From the NCBI GenBank assembly GCA_964409645.1, contig CAYPEK010000038.1, forward strand, positions 1 through 35,580: DNA of 35,580 nt, given 5' to 3'. Made by a program: the position numbers and the translations under genes. Source of the stretch: CAYPEK01 sp964409645. Lineage in GTDB: Bacteria; UBP15; UBA6099. The notes beneath the pieces were generated by a model that saw nothing but the letters and a program-made list of their open reading frames with translations, was not told where the DNA came from and ran no database searches. This document shows positions 16,097-23,686 of the stretch, one piece after another. Every line of letters starts with the position of its first letter. Position 1 is the first letter of the stretch.

Positions 16097-18214
16097 TCAC
16101 CCCTTTTTCCTTTTTTTCGCTGATACAATCCTTAGAGATGCATGACCGGCAGCGCCGAAGAAAGAGCCGGCAACAGCAAGCAACCCTATGATATCGGTCC
16201 ATCTCGTCCGATCCGTTCCGTGAATGTACAACACCGACGGATCAATCCTCTGTCTTATCGCCAGTGTTTTGTCTTCCCTTACTCTCATATCGCCTTTTAT
16301 TACCGTTTCGGAGTCAGGCATGAGCTTCGGCTTCACACCGGGAATCGAATAGGACGACAGGACTATTTCTTTATTGATCCTAGACTTCCCGCTGTGACAT
16401 AGTTTGCAGTCACTTATAGCTTCGGAACCCGGCGCTATGCCGTGGCTCATTGTGTACGGCTGTATCTCCGCAAGAATCCGCGGCGACTCAACTCCCGCTT
16501 GCTTTAACAACGCCGCCGCCACCGCCACCTTTTTTTCGCTGTCAAGCTTTCTCTCCGATTCCGAAACTTTCCCGTCGCTATTTGCATCCAGAATCGCAAC
16601 AATTTCAGGTTTATATTTCCCATCCGGTGTCAGCAGTGCTCTCTTCAGTGTATCAAGCGGTACAGGTCTTTCAGGTTTACCTGCAACCCAGAACCAAGTG
16701 GTTATTACGTTGTTCGGGCCCAATCTATACCTGCCCCCATCCTCGTGGAGCAGCAAAGCGGGTTTGTATCCGAATATCATCGAAGTCGCCTTATTAACAG
16801 GTCCATCTATTCCTCTGTGCTCAACCCTCGGTTTCAAATCGATCGTTGGGAGAGTCCAGTCCGTCGTCCTTCTAAGCGGAGCATGAACCTCCGGGATATG
16901 GCACGTCTGGCAGCTTACATTGCGGAAATGCAATTTTTTATAAGGTAGAAAATCATGTGTCTTTTCAGCGTTGTGGCAATCGCGGCAATCCCTCATCGTA
17001 CCGTCCAGCCGCCTTGCGTATGTTCCCTGTGCAGTGTGCCCTTTTACGAAATTGTGATCCGGTGAAACAAGATAGTCGTTAATCGTTGATCGTCTGCTGT
17101 CAAACTGCAGATGCGCCGGAGCACTCCCTCCGGAGGTCTTATCTATATACGCCGGATTATTGGGCGCGTAATGACAACTAGTGCAATCAACAAGCCGTTC
17201 CGCGTGTACGTCCCACGGAATATCGAGTTTTTCCTTATTCTCAATATTCATGCCCGAGGAAGAAATCCGGGACGGTGAAAAAATCTCCCCGCTCGTTTCC
17301 ACACTCCAGTTATCAATCGAATTCTCGAACACAACCGGGTCTGTGCATCTGCACGCGCGCCCGTGGCAAATCCGGCAGTTTGAACTGTCAGGATCGGAAA
17401 TAGCAAGAGTCGAAGTTTCAGGAGCTCCATCCGCACCGAAAGCAGACTTATTCCACTCCCATCCATCGGCAGTCTTTTTCACAAGACCGGTTCCTTCCAA
17501 CGTTGCCGTGGAAGCCCATTTGAACTTGCCGCCCCTCAACGTCTTCGCTCTCTCCGTGTTGTTAGGTGATTTTATGTGGCACAGAAGACAGTTAACTTCA
17601 ACCGTCCCCGATTCATTCCAGTTCCAACTCATCAGTTTACCCGTTGCGGAGTCATGAGCTTTCGTCTCGTTCCCTCGCGACATCTCATTTCTCGCCGCGT
17701 CGAGGGGCAGTCCATCCACCCTGCTGAACATCGCAGGTCCGCCGCCGACATGACGCGCACCCGCCGTGCGAACCCAATCGGCGGTTGTAAGGTCGGGATT
17801 GCTATCGTACAGAGAAGACAGAACTCTGTATGTCAACGGTTCCCATCTACCGAATAATCCCGTGCCAATGTCCCACGCCCGGCCGCTCGGTGTCCGGCCG
17901 GCCGTACTCATTTCATCTAGTCCCGCCATCGCGTGATAGTTGTTGCGGGCGATGAACTCCGTGTCGTGGCATCGACCGCATGTGCGCATCAGCGATAGTG
18001 CACCGTTCGTATCAGTCACCTTGTTTCCATTCTTATCAAGAAAAATCACCCGCGGATGCACCGATACATGCACCTTTTTTGAGGCCTTCTTGTAACTGTC
18101 GAAAGTCAACGGAGGAACAATCGTTTCCTTCTTTTCGGCAGCAGTTTTCAGCGCCACCGAAAATGAAGAAATAAACAGTACCGAGATGAAAAGTATGATG
18201 ATTTTTTTCTTCAT
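16097..18214 (-). CDS. Seven-haem c-type cytochrome with EF-hand-like loop and C-terminal membrane anchor
   Basis: A 705-residue exported protein with a signal peptide (IIILFISVLFISSFSVA) and seven CxxCH haem motifs beginning at residues 79, 209, 280, 344, 410, 435 and 603. Between the sixth and seventh motifs is an EF-hand-like loop, DANSDGKVSESE (543-554). The C-terminus has a membrane span (DIIGLLAVAGSFFGAAG, about 674-690) and a basic tail, so it is anchored with its bulk in the periplasm. A second Cys pair, CRC, follows the third haem motif. Its ATG overlaps the octahaem gene's stop (ATGA) and the cytochrome b starts 6 nt after it, suggesting an electron link from the quinone pool to the octahaem enzyme. 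I do not recognise a named family. Confidence 0.88.
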   Translation of the reverse strand: MKKKIIILFISVLFISSFSVALKTAAEKKETIVPPLTFDSYKKASKKVHVSVHPRVIFLDKNGNKVTDTNGALSLMRTCGRCHDTEFIARNNYHAMAGLDEMSTAGRTPSGRAWDIGTGLFGRWEPLTYRVLSSLYDSNPDLTTADWVRTAGARHVGGGPAMFSRVDGLPLDAARNEMSRGNETKAHDSATGKLMSWNWNESGTVEVNCLLCHIKSPNNTERAKTLRGGKFKWASTATLEGTGLVKKTADGWEWNKSAFGADGAPETSTLAISDPDSSNCRICHGRACRCTDPVVFENSIDNWSVETSGEIFSPSRISSSGMNIENKEKLDIPWDVHAERLVDCTSCHYAPNNPAYIDKTSGGSAPAHLQFDSRRSTINDYLVSPDHNFVKGHTAQGTYARRLDGTMRDCRDCHNAEKTHDFLPYKKLHFRNVSCQTCHIPEVHAPLRRTTDWTLPTIDLKPRVEHRGIDGPVNKATSMIFGYKPALLLHEDGGRYRLGPNNVITTWFWVAGKPERPVPLDTLKRALLTPDGKYKPEIVAILDANSDGKVSESERKLDSEKKVAVAAALLKQAGVESPRILAEIQPYTMSHGIAPGSEAISDCKLCHSGKSRINKEIVLSSYSIPGVKPKLMPDSETVIKGDMRVREDKTLAIRQRIDPSVLYIHGTDRTRWTDIIGLLAVAGSFFGAAGHASLRIVSAKKRKKG

Positions 18215-19680
18215 TTGCTTCTCACCTCACTCGTTCTCAGAAGTCTCAGCCTTTCCCTGCCGCCCGATTTCGCCGGGTCGCCGCTGTATCCCAACGCCGT
18301 CCAATCAAGCCGCCCGTTATCGCCATGGCAATCCGTGCATTGAAGCGTTTTGCCTTTCGGAGAAACCATGTGCGACAGCGGCCAGTACATGGCTGTTCTC
18401 GTGAATCCCATTTTTCCGCTGTATTTCAGTCCGGTGAATTGCTGAGCGAGAGTCGCGGCTTCGTTCCAGTCGAAGTCCGTCCAGTAGCCGCCCTCTCCAA
18501 CCGTTTTTGGTATCAACAGGTAATTAAATCCCGCGTCGTAAGGCTGCTTTGCATAATGCACTTTGAACGGCCATATCTTAGATTTCGGGTCGCTGATGTT
18601 CCCTAATGGATAGTTTATGTTTGTAATCATTTTGGGGTCTATTTTATCGCCTTTCAAATACCTGTCCGCCTGCCCGTTGAACCACATGTACGTCGGCTCG
18701 ATATTCTTTTCATAAACAAAACTTCCTTTTATCTTCAGATATTCATGCGGATCATCTATTTCTACATCCTTCCCCGCTGTTGACCAGTCCCACGCAACCT
18801 TCGTCGGCTCTTTGATCGCCATGTGAGGAATATGGCACGTCTGACAGGCAACCGAGGCTACGTGGTCGTTCAGGCGCTCCGACTTGTGCGGCTTTTTCGT
18901 GTGGCAATCCGAACAGTCCATCTCGCCGAGATGCGACACACTTACCGACATCGCATGTCCCGGAATTCTGTGATGTTTTGTTTTGTGGCAATCGACACAC
19001 TGCATGTCGAGACGCCCCATGTGAACGTCAACTCGCTCAACAGGTTTGTTCAACGAACCGTCGAGATCGCCGTGCTTCACCGCATTTCCGCCGCCGCCGT
19101 TGAAATGGCATGCGCCGCAGTTCGTCCTCGTGGGCCGACCCACGCTTTTTGCCGCCGCCAGCAGGTCCACACCCTTAGCGGGAAGACCGGACGCATCTTT
19201 CGCATATCCACCCGACTGGTCATGGCACACGAGACAATCTATGTTTTCCATTTTCGTGAAATCGAACTTATCGTTCTTCCATCCGTAACCCGCGTGACAC
19301 GATGTGCATTTCGGCCAGTTGGACTCAACACCAATACAAAAATTATTAATAAGATTCTTTTTTCCGATTCTTTCACGTTTGTCATGACCGGGAACAAATG
19401 TTTCATCTCCAACCCAGTTCCAGTGCGCCGTCTTCATGAAATCACGCGCCTCTTCTTCATGACATTTTATACATTCACGCGTTACTGACGGCCCATCTTT
19501 CAGCGGCCCCTTGACCAGAGCCGCATGATTCGTCGGGCTAAGTTTTTTCGGCACACCTTTCCACGCGTCAGCCTCTCCCGGCACATCACCGCCTTTACGA
19601 GTCACAATCAGTACTGCCGCCAAGACAGCCACCAAAACGCAGACTGTAATAAGTGCCGCGACCTTCCTTGATTTCTTCAC
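18211..19680 (-). CDS. Octahaem tetrathionate-reductase-family cytochrome c (OTR-type)
   Basis: A 489-residue protein with an uncleaved-looking N-terminal signal/anchor (residues 8-26) and eight CxxCH motifs at residues 70, 125, 149, 188, 228, 256, 279 and 448. The spacing and the pattern NNFCIGVESNWPKCTSCHAG, then DCLVCHD, match the octahaem tetrathionate reductase family (Shewanella OTR type), which reduces tetrathionate and, in vitro, nitrite and hydroxylamine. The natural substrate of most members is unknown. The gene starts with GTG, backed by GGAGGAG 6 nt upstream. It is the first cytochrome gene after arsR, with a 106-nt gap, and is coupled to the seven-haem gene. Its YeeE and rhodanese-like neighbours favour a sulfur substrate. 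Confidence 0.9.
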   Translation of the reverse strand: MKKSRKVAALITVCVLVAVLAAVLIVTRKGGDVPGEADAWKGVPKKLSPTNHAALVKGPLKDGPSVTRECIKCHEEEARDFMKTAHWNWVGDETFVPGHDKRERIGKKNLINNFCIGVESNWPKCTSCHAGYGWKNDKFDFTKMENIDCLVCHDQSGGYAKDASGLPAKGVDLLAAAKSVGRPTRTNCGACHFNGGGGNAVKHGDLDGSLNKPVERVDVHMGRLDMQCVDCHKTKHHRIPGHAMSVSVSHLGEMDCSDCHTKKPHKSERLNDHVASVACQTCHIPHMAIKEPTKVAWDWSTAGKDVEIDDPHEYLKIKGSFVYEKNIEPTYMWFNGQADRYLKGDKIDPKMITNINYPLGNISDPKSKIWPFKVHYAKQPYDAGFNYLLIPKTVGEGGYWTDFDWNEAATLAQQFTGLKYSGKMGFTRTAMYWPLSHMVSPKGKTLQCTDCHGDNGRLDWTALGYSGDPAKSGGRERLRLLRTSEVRSK

Positions 19681-19779
19681 TTTTCACTCCTCCGCGTTTC
19701 CACGACTTTTTGATCCCCGCATGAAAAATCAGCAATAGCAACGCTGCAACCGGATCATGCTTATTACCTAAGGACAACT

Positions 19780-19800
19780 TTTATAATTATATATTATAAA
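19780..19800. promoter_or_regulatory. AT-rich perfect palindrome between arsR and the octahaem cytochrome gene
   Basis: TTTATAAT-TATAT-ATTATAAA, 8-bp arms around a 5-nt spacer, overlaps the arsR stop codon and lies about 100 nt before the octahaem gene's GTG. It could be a second regulator site for a promoter internal to the operon. All bases are A or T, so chance is a real possibility. Confidence 0.3.
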
Positions 19801-20083
19801 TACAATCAATCATTTTATTAATGTATTTCTTTTTTTCCGGGTCAATTGAATAATAAACAAATCCATTTTTCTTCTCAGTTTTCACGAGATTGTTTAATCT
19901 GAGTATTTTTAATTGCTGCGACACGAGCGCCTGACTGACGGCTAAAGCTTTTACCAGTTCATTTACGTTATGAAGTTCCTTATTCAGCATGAAAAGTATT
20001 TTCATCCGTGTTGGATGCGCAACCGCTTTCATTATCTGAGATATTCTCTCAAGCTCCTGTTCGTTCATAATCTCCGATTCCAT
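19787..20083 (-). CDS. ArsR-family transcriptional regulator (first copy)
   Basis: A 98-residue winged-helix repressor: ISQIMKAVAHPTRMKILFML, VNELVKALAVSQALVSQQLK recognition helix, then the wing KKNGFVYYSIDP. It is clearly similar to the second ArsR at 28390 (shared SQQL, LRLN, NGFVYY, PEKKK). The Cys found in BigR/SqrR after HPxRLxxL is Phe here, and only one Cys remains near the C-terminus (MIDCIYNI), so any thiol sensing must differ from that pair. The ATG is preferred over a TTG one codon earlier; GAGGGG lies upstream. It heads the cytochrome operon on the same strand and has a well-formed promoter-operator just upstream, so it probably represses itself and the operon. Confidence 0.88.
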   Translation of the reverse strand: MESEIMNEQELERISQIMKAVAHPTRMKILFMLNKELHNVNELVKALAVSQALVSQQLKILRLNNLVKTEKKNGFVYYSIDPEKKKYINKMIDCIYNI

Positions 20084-20102
20084 CAAGCCGCCCCTCGCCC
20101 AT

Positions 20103-20144
20103 ATATAGCAATATCAATATATAGCGTTATTGCTATATCGTCAA
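20103..20144 (-). promoter_or_regulatory. arsR promoter with overlapping operator palindromes
   Basis: On the minus strand TTGACG (20144-20139) and TATATT (20121-20116) are spaced by 17 nt and resemble a vegetative -35/-10 pair. A perfect palindrome, ATATAGC-N6-GCTATAT (20119-20138), fills the spacer. A further half-site, ATATAGCAATA (20103-20113), lies just downstream and pairs with TATTGCTATAT (20128-20138). The arrangement is typical of ArsR-type repression by blocking RNA polymerase. The arsR start codon is about 33 nt downstream of the -10. Confidence 0.65.
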
Positions 20145-20229
20145 GTCATATTCGAAAACAAAAAATATCTATATATTTCACCAAACATTCAAAAGTGTCC
20201 CACCTTTCATCAATCATAATATTTGACTT

Positions 20230-20286
20230 TTGACTTCTTTTAACCTTGTAGTTATATGTAAAAATGTTATTTTAATGATTTTTACA
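20230..20286 (+). promoter_or_regulatory. Probable promoter and operator palindrome of the rhodanese-thioredoxin / activator operon
   Basis: TTGACT (20230-20235) and TTATAT (20252-20257) are spaced by 16 nt and resemble a sigma-70 promoter. Right after it lies a perfect 9-bp inverted repeat, TGTAAAAAT-N12-ATTTTTACA (20257-20286), which would cover the transcription start. The rhodanese-thioredoxin gene begins 49 nt further on. The binding protein is unknown; the palindrome differs from the arsR operator at 20103-20144. Confidence 0.45.
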
Positions 20287-20335
20287 ATCAAAATAGTTAT
20301 AAAGGTTATATGACCAATTAACACGGAGGAAAATC

Positions 20336-21757
20336 GTGGGATATAGTTACGAGCAAACATTTACGATAATCAAAAATACTTGTGTGTGTGTGTTCAAAAA
20401 AATAGTTGTAATCACAGCACTTGGCCTTTTCCTGCTGCCTTCATCCGCGAAAACTGAAACCGTTAGCGCCGAACAGTTTATAGAATTTATTGATTCAATG
20501 CCTATGGCGCAAATTATAGATGTGCGACCCGCACAGTATCGAGAAACCGCTTATATCAGGAATTCGATAAGCATCCCGGTCGAGGAACTTCAGTCCCGTC
20601 TCAACGAAATCGACTTCTCCAAACCTATACTCGTATATTGCCAGACCGGCAAAAAAAGTGCTGAAGCGGTTAAAATATTATCTGCGAAACAACCATCAAC
20701 GCTTGTGGAACTTTTTGGCGGGATAACACAGATATTCGCATTTCTCGCTAAGGAGCCGGAAGAGATTAAACAAAACCCGGAAAAAAAAGCTTTGTTTGAC
20801 AAGGCAAGAGCATTACTCATAACCGGCCCGGTGATAGTCGGGCTCAAATTACCTGAACTCTCTTTTTCGGATGCCACGGGCAAAAAAATATCGACTTCAA
20901 TTTTTAAAAGCAAGCCGTTTATTTTAGTATTCATTTTTGCAGGAGATACGAAACAAGCGGATACCGTTTTGAATGTAGTGTCAAAATACCAAAAGAAAAA
21001 AAGCAAGATTACGATAATACCTGTTGCCGCATACCGAAACGATAATGAAAAAAACAACCTTATAAATTATCTGAAAGAGAAAAAAATCAAAACCGCCTTC
21101 TATTACGACGAGAATGGAAATACCACCAAAAAGATGAGCCTGTCGAGTTTCCCGGCCTTCACCATTGTCGATGCGAACGGAGTTGTAAGAGCAAACAACA
21201 TTTCGAACGCCGAAGGGCCGGTAGATGCATGCGGTAACAAAACCCTCGATGAAATGGCGGAAATGGTTGCGACCGGCAGTCTGCCCCCTTACCCTATTTC
21301 GGAATCGGAACTCAACGAAATGCGGCAGATGAAAATGGTCGGCTCAACCGCACCGGATTTTTCTCTGAACGATTTCAACGGGAACACATTCAAGCTGTCT
21401 GAAATCGACGCGAACGGAGCATTGATCGTTTTCGGAACTCTCCATTGTCCGTACACAATCCGCGAACTCGAAACGGTTAACAAATGCGACAGTAAGGTCA
21501 ACGACAAACCGGTTCAGATACTCGCAGTTCTCATGGTTCCGGACATGCAGGAAGCTCAACGCGTTACGGATTTCATAGGAAAAGAGCAGATAAAATATCC
21601 CGTCCTGATGGACACGGACGGATCGGTATTCGAGAAATACAACATCGCCGCCATTCCAGCTTGGTGGGTGGTTGGGCCTGACGGTGTTATACGCAGCAGA
21701 GAAGTCGGATACTCCGAGGCCACATGCGATAAAGTTGCTAAGGTGCTCCAGCAATGA
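20336..21757 (+). CDS. Exported rhodanese fused to two thioredoxin/AhpC-TlpA-like domains
   Basis: A 473-residue protein with a hydrophobic export segment (IVVITALGLFLLPSS, about 23-37). A rhodanese domain follows, with a complete active-site loop, VYCQTGKKSAEA (Cys102) and GGITQIF. The first thioredoxin-like domain (about 165-315) has a cis-Pro loop SFPAFTIVD but no active-site Cys. The second (about 335-473) has HCPYT (Cys371) with only one Cys of the usual CxxC and an AIPAWW cis-Pro loop. It could take sulfane sulfur onto Cys102 and pass it to or reduce it at Cys371. The start is GTG, with GGAGG 6 nt upstream. Its stop overlaps the next gene's ATG (ATGA), so it is coupled to a sigma-54 activator. 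Export and sulfur relay are inferred. Confidence 0.85.
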   Translation: MGYSYEQTFTIIKNTCVCVFKKIVVITALGLFLLPSSAKTETVSAEQFIEFIDSMPMAQIIDVRPAQYRETAYIRNSISIPVEELQSRLNEIDFSKPILVYCQTGKKSAEAVKILSAKQPSTLVELFGGITQIFAFLAKEPEEIKQNPEKKALFDKARALLITGPVIVGLKLPELSFSDATGKKISTSIFKSKPFILVFIFAGDTKQADTVLNVVSKYQKKKSKITIIPVAAYRNDNEKNNLINYLKEKKIKTAFYYDENGNTTKKMSLSSFPAFTIVDANGVVRANNISNAEGPVDACGNKTLDEMAEMVATGSLPPYPISESELNEMRQMKMVGSTAPDFSLNDFNGNTFKLSEIDANGALIVFGTLHCPYTIRELETVNKCDSKVNDKPVQILAVLMVPDMQEAQRVTDFIGKEQIKYPVLMDTDGSVFEKYNIAAIPAWWVVGPDGVIRSREVGYSEATCDKVAKVLQQ

Positions 21758-23070
21758 AACCGAAATACTCAGAGTTCGTTGTTACAATACTCGACAGTAT
21801 TGCGGACGGAGTTTTCACAATCGACCGCAACAACCGAATCACATCTTTCAACAAAGCGGCCGAACGCATAACGGGATATTCGAAAGACGAAGCGCTGGGG
21901 TGCTTCTGCTACGATATTTTCAAAGCAAACATCTGTCAGGGTGCATGCGCTCTCGAAGAGGCTTTACATGAAAAAAAGAACATTGTCGCCCGACAGCTAA
22001 ACATTATCAATCGTGAAGGTATGACTATCCCCATCAGTGTCAGCGCTTCCGTGTTGAAAGACAAGAATGGTAATTCAATCGGCGGAGTCGAAACTTTCCG
22101 TGACCTTTCTGATATCGAGGCGCTTAGAAAAGAAGTTGCAGACAAATATACGTTCGAAGACATTATTAGTAAAAACAGCGAAATACAAAAAATATTCAAC
22201 ATACTTTCCGACGTAGCCGAAAGCGACGCAACAGTCCTCATCGAAGGTCCGAGCGGCTCCGGAAAAGAACTGTTCGCGAAAGCGATTCACAATCTGAGCC
22301 CCCGGCGTGAGAAACCTTACGTAATTGTTAATTGCGGCGTTTTGCCTGATAACCTCTTCGAATCTGAACTGTTCGGATATGTAAAAGGCGCATTCACTGA
22401 TGCAGTTCGCGACAAACCCGGACGTTTCGCTCTCGCGGAAGGAGGAACAATTTTTCTCGACGAAATCGGCGACATTTCGGCCGCAGCGCAGGTGAAGCTC
22501 CTTCGTGCTATTCAGGAAAAAGAATACGAACCGCTGGGCGCAGTGAAAACCGTAAAAGCAAACGTCAGGATAATCGCTGCTACCAATAAATCTCTGTCAA
22601 ACTTAGTTGCGGATGGTAAATTCAGGCAGGATTTATACTACAGATTGAACGTGGTGCGCATCGAGCTCCCGCCTCTGAGCCGCAGACGCGAAGACATCCC
22701 TCTTCTCGTCAAACATTTCATCAGGTTGTTCAACCTCAAAAGAGGAAAAAACATCAATGGTATTTCAAATGAAGTCATGTGCCTGCTGATGCAACATTCG
22801 TTTCCGGGAAATGTTAGAGAACTGGAAAACATCCTCGAACACGCGTTCGTGGTATGCCACGGAAATCAAATCGAAACGGAACACTTGCCGCCGGATATCT
22901 TTCCCGACAAATCCTGCGTCTCGCACATCTCACGGATTGATGAGGCAGAAGCACAAACAATCGAGTCGGTTTTAGAAAAGAACAATCGGAACCGCGCAGC
23001 AACAGCGCGAGAGCTTGGCATAAGCTATCCCACCCTCTGGCGCAAAATGAAAAAGTTCGGCATAAGCTGA
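21754..23070 (+). CDS. PAS-domain sigma-54-dependent transcriptional activator (NtrC/bEBP family)
   Basis: A 438-residue regulator with a PAS domain (about 5-120), a sigma-54 AAA+ domain (about 135-370) and a Fis-type helix-turn-helix at the end (NRNRAATARELGISYPTLWRK). Walker A is EGPSGSGKE (164-172), Walker B is GGTIFLDE (230-237), and the sigma-54 contact loop is GAFTDA (212-217), a common variant of GAFTGA. The PAS domain has four cysteines close together, C50, C52, C61 and C65, which could hold an Fe-S cluster or act as a thiol switch. There is no receiver domain, so the signal should enter through PAS. It is coupled to the rhodanese-thioredoxin gene and sits 193 nt before a consensus sigma-54 promoter, its likely target. 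In Desulfovibrio an activator of this kind controls the ORP genes. Confidence 0.9.
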   Translation: MKPKYSEFVVTILDSIADGVFTIDRNNRITSFNKAAERITGYSKDEALGCFCYDIFKANICQGACALEEALHEKKNIVARQLNIINREGMTIPISVSASVLKDKNGNSIGGVETFRDLSDIEALRKEVADKYTFEDIISKNSEIQKIFNILSDVAESDATVLIEGPSGSGKELFAKAIHNLSPRREKPYVIVNCGVLPDNLFESELFGYVKGAFTDAVRDKPGRFALAEGGTIFLDEIGDISAAAQVKLLRAIQEKEYEPLGAVKTVKANVRIIAATNKSLSNLVADGKFRQDLYYRLNVVRIELPPLSRRREDIPLLVKHFIRLFNLKRGKNINGISNEVMCLLMQHSFPGNVRELENILEHAFVVCHGNQIETEHLPPDIFPDKSCVSHISRIDEAEAQTIESVLEKNNRNRAATARELGISYPTLWRKMKKFGIS

Positions 23071-23077
23071 CAGAACT

Positions 23078-23123
23078 ATTTCACCTTTTGAAATATTTCA
23101 TATCAACCATTTCATTTTTGAAA
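23078..23123. promoter_or_regulatory. Cluster of palindromes, likely upstream activator site of the sigma-54 promoter
   Basis: Two spaced palindromes with the same half-sites occur: ATTTCA-CCTTT-TGAAAT (23078-23094) and TTTCA-TTTT-TGAAA (23110-23123). A third, TGAAATATTTCA (23089-23100), overlaps the first. They lie about 110-160 nt before the -24 element, the usual distance for enhancer-binding proteins, and directly after the activator gene. Confidence 0.6.
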
Positions 23124-23234
23124 CACCGCACTTTTGAATCCGAAGCACAGTAAAAAGCCTGTTTATTCTTTTATCGACTAATATTCCCTCTGACAAACGT
23201 TTTTCTTGGCCTACGTCGCAATTGCTTTTCAACA

Positions 23235-23250
23235 TGGCACGTCGTTTGCT
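23235..23250 (+). promoter_or_regulatory. Sigma-54 (RpoN) promoter of the NifX/Mrp gene cluster
   Basis: TGGCACG-TCGT-TTGCT matches the -24/-12 consensus (TGGCACG-N4-TTGCW) at every defined base, with the GG and GC doublets 12 nt apart. Transcription should start near 23261, only about 3 nt before the GTG at 23264 or 12 nt before the in-frame GTG at 23273, so the first mRNA is nearly leaderless. A PAS-AAA+ sigma-54 activator is encoded immediately upstream. Confidence 0.88.
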
Positions 23251-23263
23251 TTATATATAATCC

Positions 23264-23686
23264 GTGGATAATGTGAAGCTCGCCATATCGGTTTACGGAG
23301 ACCAAATCTCGCCGAGATTCGACTGCGCGCAATCAATTCTGATAGTAAGTTTTGAAAACGATGCAGAGTCTGCACGGTATTCGATTTCGACGATCGGCAT
23401 GAACGGCATTCAGCAGATGAAATCTATCTCCGCAGAACGATGCACAACGATCATCTGCGGAGCAATGCCCGGCTTCTTTCATAGAATGGCGCAAGCAGCT
23501 GGACTATATGTCGTGTTTGCTTCAGGAGCCGTGGAAGAGATAATCGAATCGGTCAAAAAAGGTGGTATTCAAACCGTAAATGCCGCGGGTTGTAGAGGGG
23601 GCGGATACGGTTTCGGACACGGACGAGGTAATCGCTGTGGTGCCGGAAATAATAGAAACGGATTCAGACATACAAATGAAAAATAA
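23264..23686 (+). CDS. NifX/MTH1175-like protein with Gly/Cys/His-rich tail (ORP-related)
   Basis: A 140-residue protein of the dinitrogenase FeMo-cofactor-binding family (NifB C-terminal, NifX and MTH1175 type): KLAISVYGDQISPRFDCAQSILI, a CTTIICGAMP loop and a C-terminal helix GAVEEIIESVKKG. In Desulfovibrio a related protein, ORP, binds a molybdenum-copper sulfide cluster. Here the domain is followed by a tail rich in Gly with two Cys and a few His (CRGGGYGFGHGRGNRCG), which could bind metal. No nitrogenase gene is present, so a nitrogenase role is unlikely. The start is GTG at 23264 or GTG at 23273; neither has a Shine-Dalgarno, and the sigma-54 start point leaves almost no leader. First gene of the cluster. 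Confidence 0.8.
   Translation: MDNVKLAISVYGDQISPRFDCAQSILIVSFENDAESARYSISTIGMNGIQQMKSISAERCTTIICGAMPGFFHRMAQAAGLYVVFASGAVEEIIESVKKGGIQTVNAAGCRGGGYGFGHGRGNRCGAGNNRNGFRHTNEK

Noticed and set aside
16097..19680. Classical molybdenum tetrathionate or thiosulfate reductase
   Set aside because: No molybdopterin oxidoreductase or NrfC-like subunit gene is present; the proteins are multihaem cytochromes.
23207..23226. Second possible sigma-54 promoter (TTGGC ... TTGCT)
   Set aside because: The GG and GC doublets are 16 nt apart instead of 12; the element at 23235-23250 has the right spacing.
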